64,000 bases of DNA from Nocardia sp. NBC_00565 (GTDB lineage Bacteria > Actinomycetota > Actinomycetes > Mycobacteriales > Mycobacteriaceae). The stretch covers positions 7,378,001-7,442,000 of the forward strand of contig NZ_CP107785.1 in the NCBI RefSeq assembly GCF_036345915.1, read 5' to 3'. Below are positions 57,965 to 64,000 of the stretch, piece after piece. Each line of letters starts with the position of its first letter. The first letter of the stretch is position 1. The position numbers were made by a program, and so were the translations under genes. The notes under the pieces were generated by a model. That model was not told the DNA's origin and did not search any database. It was given only the letters and a program-made list of their open reading frames with translations.

Positions 57965-58681
57965 ATGAGTTACCCCGGCGGGTATCCGCCCCAGGGCCAG
58001 CCCGGGCAATGGCCCGGGCAGCCCGCATACGGCCAGCCTGTACCGCAGGGCGCGCCGAATCCGTACGGTGCGCCGCCGCAGTACGCACCGCCACCGGCCG
58101 GGCAGCCGCCCGTCAGTCAACCGCAGGTGCCGCAACCGCAGTACGGCAGCCAGCCGCACCTCGCGCAGCCGCAGTACGGTCAGCCCGCTCAGCCGTATGG
58201 CCAGCAGCCGTACGGTCAGCCCGCACCGTTCGGGCAACCGGCCTACGGGCAGCAACCCGGTCCGCAGCAGGCGCCGTACGGTGCGCCACCGGCCCCGCCC
58301 GGGATCACCGTCGAGGCCTCATATGAGTGGTTCGCCTTCCTGCTGGCGATCACCAAGCCGAAGATCCTGGTCAACGGTCAGCAGGTGCCGAATACGCGGT
58401 GGGGCCAGAACCATATTCCGGTCGGCCCGGGTCAGTACCACGTCAAAGTCACTACGCCCTGGCTGTTCGATATGGGTCCGGCGAATGTGACGGCGGCGAT
58501 CCAGGAAGGTCAAGGCGCTCGGTTCTACTACAAGCCGCCGGCGATCATCTTCCTCAACGGCGCGATCGGACCGGTTCCGCAGAAGACGCCCGGTGTGGTG
58601 TTCATTTACATCACCTGGGCGTTCGCGGCGTTGATCATCCTGCTCAACATCCTGCTGATCGCGGGCGCGTCCTCGATCTGA
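57965..58681 (+). CDS. Pro/Gly/Gln-rich membrane protein of unknown function
   Basis: A 238-residue protein. The first ~115 residues are repeats of [17 protein letters not shown] type. These are followed by a compact domain ([82 protein letters not shown]) with a beta-sandwich appearance, and a single C-terminal transmembrane helix ([23 protein letters not shown]). A cytoplasmic low-complexity tail on an anchored domain of this type is common in actinobacteria. Function unknown. ATG 57965 has GGGAGGG upstream. Confidence 0.8.
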   Translation: MSYPGGYPPQGQPGQWPGQPAYGQPVPQGAPNPYGAPPQYAPPPAGQPPVSQPQVPQPQYGSQPHLAQPQYGQPAQPYGQQPYGQPAPFGQPAYGQQPGPQQAPYGAPPAPPGITVEASYEWFAFLLAITKPKILVNGQQVPNTRWGQNHIPVGPGQYHVKVTTPWLFDMGPANVTAAIQEGQGARFYYKPPAIIFLNGAIGPVPQKTPGVVFIYITWAFAALIILLNILLIAGASSI

Positions 58682-58743
58682 CGGGCAAGGACGGGTAGGG
58701 CGTCGAGACCTCGACGGGTCCCGGCGCCCTTTCCTCGCCCACC

Positions 58744-58763
58744 CTATGCAACTGGTTGCATAG
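58744..58763. promoter_or_regulatory. Perfect 20-bp palindrome upstream of the SDR gene
   Basis: CTATGCAAC-tg-GTTGCATAG, 118 bases before the SDR start. The size and TGCAAC/GTTGCA half-sites suit a TetR- or MarR-type repressor, but no such gene is adjacent. Confidence 0.6.
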
Positions 58764-58880
58764 GAACGTGGGTTACGCTTTATGCGCACAACACCCGCTT
58801 GCGACCGCACGCAGGTCGCTCGCAGGGGTCAGCGAGGCCGCGGGCGCACCCACCTGCGGCACAGACGACAGGAGCAGGTC

Positions 58881-59732
58881 ATGACGGAACCGGGATCGAA
58901 GCCGCTCGCGGGCGCGACGATGATCATGTCGGGCGGTAGCCGTGGCATTGGTCTGGAGATCGCCAAGCGGGCCGCGGCCGACGGCGCGAACATCACCCTG
59001 ATCGCGAAGACCGACCAGCCGCATCCGAAACTTCCCGGCACCATCCATACCGCGGCAGCCGAGCTCGAGGCGGCGGGCGGCACCGTCCTGCCGTTCGTCG
59101 GCGATGTGCGCATCGATGAGTCGGTCGCCGAGGCCGTGCGGCAGACCGTCGAGCGGTTCGGCGGCATCGATATCGTCGTCAACAACGCCTCGGCGATCGA
59201 CCTTTCCCCGACCGACGCCATCTCCATGAAGAAATACGACCTCATGCAGGACATCAACTGCCGGGGCAGCTTCCTGCTGTCCAAGCTCAGCATTCCGGCG
59301 CTGCGCGAATCGGCCGCGGCGGGCCGCAACCCGCACATCCTGACCCTGTCCCCGCCACTCAACCTGGACCCGAAGTGGGCAGGCATGGCGCTGGGCTACA
59401 CCATCGCCAAATACGGAATGTCGCTCACCACACTCGGTTTGGCCGAGGAACTCAAGGGCGACGGTATCGCCGTCAACTCGCTGTGGCCGCGCACCACCAT
59501 CGCCACCGCCGCGGTCAAGAACCTGCTCGGCGGCGAGGAAATGGTCGCCACCTCGCGTACCCCCGACATCTACGCCGACGCCGCCTACCTGGTCCTCACC
59601 TCCCCTGCCAAGGAGACCAGCGGCAACTTCTTCCTCGACGATGAGGTCCTCGCCGCGCACGGCATCACCGACCTCGACAAATACCGCGTCGTCCCGGGCG
59701 ACGCCGAACTGACCACCGACCTGTTCCTGTGA
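58881..59732 (+). CDS. Short-chain dehydrogenase (HSDL2-like SDR)
   Basis: A 283-residue SDR. It opens LAGATMIMSGGSRGIGLEIAKRAAADGANITLIAKTDQPHPKLPGTIHTAAAELEAAGGTVLPFVGDVR, giving the cofactor motif GGSRGIG and the DV residue pair. IDIVVNNASAIDL and GYTIAKYGMSLTTLGLAEEL carry the Asn and Tyr-x3-Lys catalytic residues. ILTLSPPLNLDPKW is the Ser segment. The TDQPHPKLPGTIHTAA element is typical of the hydroxysteroid-dehydrogenase-like-2 group, whose substrates are poorly defined. AGGAG is 8 bases before ATG 58881. An upstream palindrome suggests regulation by an unlinked repressor. Confidence 0.88.
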   Translation: MTEPGSKPLAGATMIMSGGSRGIGLEIAKRAAADGANITLIAKTDQPHPKLPGTIHTAAAELEAAGGTVLPFVGDVRIDESVAEAVRQTVERFGGIDIVVNNASAIDLSPTDAISMKKYDLMQDINCRGSFLLSKLSIPALRESAAAGRNPHILTLSPPLNLDPKWAGMALGYTIAKYGMSLTTLGLAEELKGDGIAVNSLWPRTTIATAAVKNLLGGEEMVATSRTPDIYADAAYLVLTSPAKETSGNFFLDDEVLAAHGITDLDKYRVVPGDAELTTDLFL

Positions 59733-59738
59733 CGGCCC

Positions 59739-59772
59739 GAGGCCACCTTCGGCAGCGACCCGGGGTGGCCTC
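59739..59772 (+). terminator. Hairpin after the SDR gene
   Basis: A 9-bp perfect stem (GAGGCCACC with GGTGGCCTC) and a 16-base loop, starting 7 bases past the stop. Confidence 0.55.
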
Positions 59773-59850
59773 TAGGCGGTTGGGCGGCCGCATGGCACGT
59801 CGTCGATGTCCGGGAGTCGGCCGATCCAGACGCGGACTACGGTCGGTGTG

Positions 59851-60381
59851 GTGACCGGAATCTCGAACTCGGCCGAAATCACCTTGGTCCGCGGCGATAT
59901 CACCGAGCAGGTGGTCGACGCGATTGTGAATGCGGCCAACTCGTCGCTGCTCGGGGGTGGGGGTGTCGACGGCGCGATCCACCGCGCGGGTGGGCCCGCG
60001 ATTCTGGAGGATTGCCGCAAGTTGCGCGCTTCCCATTACGGCAGGGGGCTGGGCACCGGACAGGCCGTCGCCACCACGGCGGGGCGGCTGTCCGCCGACT
60101 GGGTCATCCATACGGTCGGGCCCGTGTGGTCCGCGAGCGAGGACCGTTCGGAGCTGCTGGCGTCCTGCTACCGCGAATCACTGCGGGTGGCAGATGAATT
60201 GGGCGCGCGGGCCGTCGCCTTTCCCGCAATCTCCACCGGAATCTATCGCTGGCCGATCGATGATGGGGCACGCATCGCGATCGACACGGTGCGCAATGCC
60301 GATACCGACGTCACGGAAGTGCGGTTCGTCCTGTTCGATGAGCGCGCATACGCGACATTCGCCGCCGAGCTAGGACAGTAG
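59851..60381 (+). CDS. Macrodomain protein, probable O-acetyl-ADP-ribose deacetylase
   Basis: A 176-residue single macrodomain that binds ADP-ribose. ITLVRGDITEQVVDAIVNAANSSLLGGGGVDGAIHRAGGPAILEDCRKL contains the hallmark NAANS and GGGGVDGAIH segments. GRLSADWVIHTVGPVW and VAFPAISTGIYRWPIDDGARIA are the second phosphate-binding loop. This matches the YmdB/MacroD type that hydrolyses O-acetyl-ADP-ribose or removes ADP-ribose from proteins. GTG 59851 is the most likely start. A 16-bp inverted repeat lies immediately after the stop. Confidence 0.9.
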   Translation: MTGISNSAEITLVRGDITEQVVDAIVNAANSSLLGGGGVDGAIHRAGGPAILEDCRKLRASHYGRGLGTGQAVATTAGRLSADWVIHTVGPVWSASEDRSELLASCYRESLRVADELGARAVAFPAISTGIYRWPIDDGARIAIDTVRNADTDVTEVRFVLFDERAYATFAAELGQ

Positions 60382-60384
60382 CAA

Positions 60385-60459
60385 TTGTTCTGAGCGTGCA
60401 CTTCCACCAAATCTGGCAACTTCTGCTGGATTCGTGCGAAATATGCACGCTCAGAACAA
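60385..60459. repeat. Perfect 16-bp inverted repeat with 43-base spacer
   Basis: TTGTTCTGAGCGTGCA (60385-60400) and TGCACGCTCAGAACAA (60444-60459). It lies between the convergent macrodomain and glfT2 genes. It may act as a long-loop terminator or be a small mobile repeat (75 bases). Confidence 0.8.
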
Positions 60460-60469
60460 GCCCGTCGAA

Positions 60470-62365
60470 CTAGTTCTGCTCGATTCCGTACAGGCGTTCC
60501 CAGTTCTCGCGGCTGGTCAGCTCCGGCACAGCCGCTCGGTACTGCTCTTGGAGGGTCGGGAGCTCGCGGCGGAGACGGCGCAGGACGCGAATGGCGCGCA
60601 GCAACAGCGCACGGGCGCGAGCCTTGTCGCGCCGACGAACTCGCACACCGGACTGGGACGCGTCGGTCACCACCACATGGTCGAACAACGCGACGTGCCA
60701 CCAGTGCGCGTCCTCGCGAGTCACGCCGATCAGGCCGTGCTGGGTGCGCCCGGTCCACTGCGCGATCGCGCGCTTGATCAACACCAGGGTGACGCGGCTG
60801 GGTTCGCCGCCGGCGCGGCGCAATTGGATATCGCCCGAGCGGACCGGCGGGGTGGCGGCCGGATGCTTGATGGTCTCGGCATAGTCGGCCCGGCTGGTGC
60901 GGGCGGCGGCCAGCGCGGCGATTCCACCGTCGCGCAGAACCTTCGGTCCCTGCAGGAAGTCCTCGATACCTTGCAGTGTGGTGTGCACGAGCCCGTATTG
61001 CATGGCGACCAGATGTTCGGCCAGGCTGCGGAACAGCTGGCGGGTAATGGCCTTGCCGTCCAGATCGGCGTGCAGCGAACCGACGATCAACGAGTTGCGC
61101 GTGCTGAAGTAGCGCGCCCAGTCGTCGTAGTCCTTCCAGTAGAAGTCCGCATGCCATACCGCCGCATTCGGCAGGGTGACGGTGACGAATCCGTTCTCGC
61201 GGGCCCGGACGCCGTATTCGACATCGTCCCACTGGAAGAAGATGGGCACCGGCAGGCCGATCTTGGCGACGACCTCGGCCGGGATCAGGCAGGTCCACCA
61301 GGCGTTGTAACCCGCGTCGACCCGGCGTTCCTGGTTGCGCTTGAGCATGCTGGTGTTGCGCAGCGCCTTGGGCACCTTCTGGCCGTGCTTGAGTTCGTGC
61401 AGATGCACTTCCTCCGCACCGACATTCAGATAATCCGGGTTGAGCAGGAACAGCATCTGCGCGCCGACCAGCGTCGGTTCCACCGTCATATTGGCGAAGG
61501 CGTTGAGCCGCAGCACCGTTTCCGGCTCGCAGAGGATGTCGTCGTCCATCAGGATGACGTCGGCGTGCTCGTTGACCGCGGATACCTCGTAGAGCCCGCG
61601 GGTGAATCCGCCTGCCCCACCGAGATTCGGCTGACGGATATAGCGCAGCTTGTCACCGAAGATCGGCAGGGTCTGCTGGAAGCGCGGCTGGTTCTCCACC
61701 AGATCGGTACCCTGGTCGACCACGTACACCGCATCGATGGCGTTGAGCACGGGCGCGTCGGAGGCGAGCGCGGCGACCGTCTCGGCGCAGTCCCCGGCCC
61801 GGTTGAAGGTGCAGATCGCGATGGCGACGGGCCGCATATGATCGGGCGCGGTCGAGGTCCAGGTCTGCTCGGAGATGGCGAGATCGCCGCCGATGGCATC
61901 GAATTCCAGCCACAACGCGCCGCCGTCCACGTACTGGTCCAGCGGGGCGGTCAGCGTCAGCGGGCCGCTCGCGGTGACCTCGGCGGTCTCGATGATCCGG
62001 CGGTGCCCGGCGATATCGGAGGCGACGATCCGGATCCGGGCCCGCTTGCCCACGTCGAGCACCATGGTCGCCCGCACCTCGGTGACGGTGGTCCAGCGCT
62101 GCCAGTAACTGGCTGCGAACCGCCCGAAATAGGTGTTGGTGTGTGCGGACGCGCCCTTCTCCAGTCGCAGTTCCAGGCGTTCCCGATGTGCACGGCCCTT
62201 GACGACTGCGTACAGTTCGTCGCTCACCTTGGCCGAGGGCCCGGTGAAGATGCCGCGCTGCAGTAACAGCCGATCGGGCGCCCGATGATCGGCACGCAGT
62301 GCAGCGGGCGCGGTCGACGGGCGGTCATTCGTTTCGGTAACGGCCTGGGTAGCCGACTGATCCAT
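60470..62365 (-). CDS. glfT2: Galactofuranosyltransferase GlfT2
   Basis: A 631-residue processive GT2 enzyme that builds the galactan chain with alternating beta-1,5 and beta-1,6 links. An N-terminal beta-sandwich domain (about 30-190) precedes the GT-A core. The nucleotide site is VAIAICTFNRAGDCAETVAAL near 195-215. The catalytic metal triad is ADVILMDDDILCEP near 270. Acceptor-site residues are in FFQWDDVEYGVRARENGFVT, and the His in VWHADFYWKDYDDW; helical C-terminal domains follow to about 630. The family length matches Rv3808c. In mycobacteria it is beside glf (UDP-galactopyranose mutase), which is not visible here. Confidence 0.95.
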   Translation of the reverse strand: MDQSATQAVTETNDRPSTAPAALRADHRAPDRLLLQRGIFTGPSAKVSDELYAVVKGRAHRERLELRLEKGASAHTNTYFGRFAASYWQRWTTVTEVRATMVLDVGKRARIRIVASDIAGHRRIIETAEVTASGPLTLTAPLDQYVDGGALWLEFDAIGGDLAISEQTWTSTAPDHMRPVAIAICTFNRAGDCAETVAALASDAPVLNAIDAVYVVDQGTDLVENQPRFQQTLPIFGDKLRYIRQPNLGGAGGFTRGLYEVSAVNEHADVILMDDDILCEPETVLRLNAFANMTVEPTLVGAQMLFLLNPDYLNVGAEEVHLHELKHGQKVPKALRNTSMLKRNQERRVDAGYNAWWTCLIPAEVVAKIGLPVPIFFQWDDVEYGVRARENGFVTVTLPNAAVWHADFYWKDYDDWARYFSTRNSLIVGSLHADLDGKAITRQLFRSLAEHLVAMQYGLVHTTLQGIEDFLQGPKVLRDGGIAALAAARTSRADYAETIKHPAATPPVRSGDIQLRRAGGEPSRVTLVLIKRAIAQWTGRTQHGLIGVTREDAHWWHVALFDHVVVTDASQSGVRVRRRDKARARALLLRAIRVLRRLRRELPTLQEQYRAAVPELTSRENWERLYGIEQN

Positions 62366-62503
62366 GAAGTCCTCTAAATCGTTTTTGTTGCCGACGGGAC
62401 AAACCTGCCCCAGGACGGGTGTTCGCGGCGCGCCGAGGATATCAATCGGGCTCGTCCACTGCCTGTCCAGGAACCGGGGCGTGACGTCCTATTCATGTTG
62501 CTA

Positions 62504-63028
62504 TCAATTAGCCGATTTGCTCGTCGAACCGACGAAGACAAATTTGTCGTAGGCCCAGTAGCGGAACGCAACCGCCACGATCTGGCCGATGAGCGTCCCG
62601 GAAATATTGTCCGAGAGCGGCGTCGAGAGGTCGAGCACATAGCGGGAGAAGCCGAGACATCCCAGTTGCAGGCCGATAGCGATCACATTGAAAGCGGCAT
62701 ACAACAGGTATTCGCGCCCGGGATTGTCGGTTTTCTTGTGCCCGAAGGTCCACCACTTGTTGCCGAAGTAGGTCACGACGGTGGCGACGGCGATCGCGAT
62801 GATCTTGGCGGGCAGCGGCGCGTGGTAGAGCACGCCTTCGCCGCCCCAGAACACCAACAGGTTATAGGTGCCCGCGTCGACCAGGAAGCCGATCGCGCCG
62901 ACCACCAGGAACGCCCCGCCGCGCCGCAGTGCGGCGATGATTTTCGCGGTCAGCGGCTCATCCACCGGATTCGCGGAGTCGTCGATCGGCATCGACTCCG
63001 CTGGGCCGGATCGCGCAGAGAATGACAC
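62504..63028 (-). CDS. GtrA-family membrane protein (Rv3789-like)
   Basis: A 174-residue protein with four transmembrane helices: GAFLVVGAIGFLVDAGTYNLLVFWG, IIAIAVATVVTYFGNKWWTFG, YLLYAAFNVIAIGLQLGCLGFSRYVL and ISGTLIGQIVAVAFRYWAYDKFVFVG. The GNKWWTFG motif and final YDKFVF are the GtrA signature. Rv3789 has been linked to decaprenyl-phosphoryl arabinose and AftA in cell-wall arabinan assembly. GTG 63028 has GGAGCAG 5 bases upstream; ATG 62992 is an alternative. It is transcribed in the same direction as glfT2, 138 bases apart, and diverges from the GT2 gene at 63159. Confidence 0.9.
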   Translation of the reverse strand: MSFSARSGPAESMPIDDSANPVDEPLTAKIIAALRRGGAFLVVGAIGFLVDAGTYNLLVFWGGEGVLYHAPLPAKIIAIAVATVVTYFGNKWWTFGHKKTDNPGREYLLYAAFNVIAIGLQLGCLGFSRYVLDLSTPLSDNISGTLIGQIVAVAFRYWAYDKFVFVGSTSKSAN

Positions 63029-63158
63029 GGGCTGCTCCGGATAAGGCACTCGGCGACGGTACCCCAGTACGCTCGGTGAACCGAGTGAGCACCGAGAAAT
63101 ACCGCCCTGTACCCTCCCGGTGTTCCCCATTCACAGCCGACATCGAGGATTGACCCGG

Positions 63159-64000
63159 GTGGACTCCACCGAGCTCCGAATTGCCGCAGTGGTGCCGTGC
63201 CATAACGAGGAGGCTTCGGTCGCCAAGGTCGTCGCCGACCTCCAGGCCGCCGTGCCGGGAATCGCCGTCTACGTCTACGACAACCTGAGCACCGACGCGA
63301 CCGCCGAGCGGGCCCGCGCGGCCGGGGCGATCGTGCGCCACGAACACTCCAAGGGCAAGGGCAATGTGGTGCGCCGCGCCTTCGCCGATATCGAGGCCGA
63401 TATCTATCTGATGATCGACGGTGACGACACCTATGAGGCGTCGGCCGCACCGCTGATGATCAAGACGCTGCTCGACGGCCCATACGACCATGTGCTCGGT
63501 GTCCGCAAACAGGACGAGGGCGCATCCGCGTACCGCTCGGGCCACGAGACCGGCAACAAGGTGCTCAACGGCGTTGTCGGAAAGGTGTTCGGCGAGAACG
63601 TCGAGGACATGCTCAGCGGATTCCGGGTGTTCTCGCGCCGGTTCGTGAAGAGCTTCCCGGCCGTCTCGCGCGAGTTCGAGATCGAGACCGAACTGACCGT
63701 GCACTCATTGCATCTGCGGGTGCCGCGGACGGCGGTTCCGGTCGGATTCCGCGATCGGCCCGCGGGCAGCGAGAGCAAACTGCGCACCTACCACGACGGA
63801 TTCAAGATCCTGGCGCTGATCATCGGGTTGGCCAGACATGAGCGGCCGGTCGCGTTCTACGGCCTGGTCGGCGCGCTGAGCTGGTTGGTCTCGATCATCC
63901 TGACCATTCCGATCGTGGTCGAGTTCTACAACACGCACGAGGTGCCGCGGTTCCCGACGCTGTTCCTCGGCTTCACGCTGCTGCTACTCGGCAGCCTGGC
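63159..64000 (+). CDS. GT2 (dolichol-phosphate-sugar-synthase-like) glycosyltransferase, 3' end cut off
   Basis: The first 280 residues of a polyprenyl-phosphate glycosyltransferase-like enzyme, continuing past the window. GTG 63159 opens DSTELRIAAVVPCHNEEASVAKVVADL. YVYDNLSTDATAERARAAGAIVRHE follows, and the DxD is in IYLMIDGDDTYEASAA near residue 90. FRVFSRRFVKSFPAVSREFEIETELTVHSLHLRVP is the conserved central block. Transmembrane helices begin near 230 (AFYGLVGALSWLVSIILTI), with another starting at the edge (LFLGFTLLLLGSLA). It probably makes a lipid-linked sugar used by extracytoplasmic transferases. It diverges from the GtrA gene by 130 bases. Confidence 0.87.
   Translation, partial: MDSTELRIAAVVPCHNEEASVAKVVADLQAAVPGIAVYVYDNLSTDATAERARAAGAIVRHEHSKGKGNVVRRAFADIEADIYLMIDGDDTYEASAAPLMIKTLLDGPYDHVLGVRKQDEGASAYRSGHETGNKVLNGVVGKVFGENVEDMLSGFRVFSRRFVKSFPAVSREFEIETELTVHSLHLRVPRTAVPVGFRDRPAGSESKLRTYHDGFKILALIIGLARHERPVAFYGLVGALSWLVSIILTIPIVVEFYNTHEVPRFPTLFLGFTLLLLGSL

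Overview
The window comes from a GC-rich, mycolic-acid-containing actinobacterium, most likely Nocardia or a close relative. The evidence is the arabinogalactan genes (GlfT1, GlfT2, Wzm/Wzt and a GtrA-type protein), an antigen-85-type mycolyltransferase, the proteasome activator Bpa, a FAAL/KasA-like pair, a bacterial nitric oxide synthase, a mycothiol-dependent-isomerase-like protein, and gene order shared with the Mycobacterium tuberculosis Rv3752c-Rv3755c, Rv3772 and Rv3777-Rv3783 neighbourhoods. Genus, start codons and functions are read from sequence only; no database search was possible.

Layout. 1-7.9 kb: 5' end of tgt, a heterodimeric ABC exporter, Rrf2 and TetR regulators, and an MMPL exporter divergent from the TetR gene across a palindromic operator. 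7.9-12.2 kb: three tandem paralogues of a tiny membrane protein, tRNA-Ser(CGA), tadA with its partner gene, tyrA, and a DUF1089 gene; both convergent gene tails are duplicated in the tyrA/DUF1089 gap. 12.3-19.7 kb: a second heterodimeric ABC exporter, then a FAAL ligase and a KasA-like ketosynthase. 20-24.9 kb: orphan C5 methyltransferase plus Vsr, 35-bp hairpin repeats, a 37-aa microprotein, a DUF998 protein, and a phytase-like gene truncated by a TnpB-only element. 24.5-34.6 kb: RidA, an MDMPI-like protein, then a nine-gene cluster (epimerase, histidine kinase, response regulator, GT-C-like membrane protein, GT2, DUF2064 transferase, methyltransferase, cytochrome-b-like/molybdopterin fusion, small membrane protein). 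34.6-37.3 kb: a lower-GC accessory patch of small regulators around a palindrome. 37.3-43.9 kb: NO synthase with two AhpD/CMD-like genes, a nickel/cobalt transporter pseudogene lacking its signature motif, a mycolyltransferase, Pat/HisC and a dienelactone-hydrolase-like protein. 44-48.4 kb: tRNA-Ser(GCT), tRNA-Arg(ACG), a GntR locus with repeated GTATAC operators, a methyltransferase, a secreted I36-like protein, a SnoaL-like protein and tRNA-Ser(TGA). 48.4-64 kb: MarR, lactate-oxidising flavoenzyme, quinone oxidoreductase, a class-V aminotransferase-fold protein without an obvious PLP lysine, bpa, wzm-wzt-glfT1, rsgA, a PGQ-rich membrane protein, SDR, macrodomain, glfT2, GtrA and a GT2 gene running off the end.

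How the genes work together. Wzm/Wzt probably flips the lipid-linked galactan made by GlfT1 and GlfT2, and the mycolyltransferase loads mycolates onto arabinogalactan or trehalose. The strongest candidate for an undescribed system is the 25.8-34.6 kb cluster. Its two divergent transcription units combine sugar modification, glycosyl transfer, methylation and a membrane-anchored extracytoplasmic molybdoenzyme under a two-component system. Two further candidates are the NOS/AhpD-like operon and a pair of resolvase-fold proteins without a recombinase domain that sit next to different transcription regulators.
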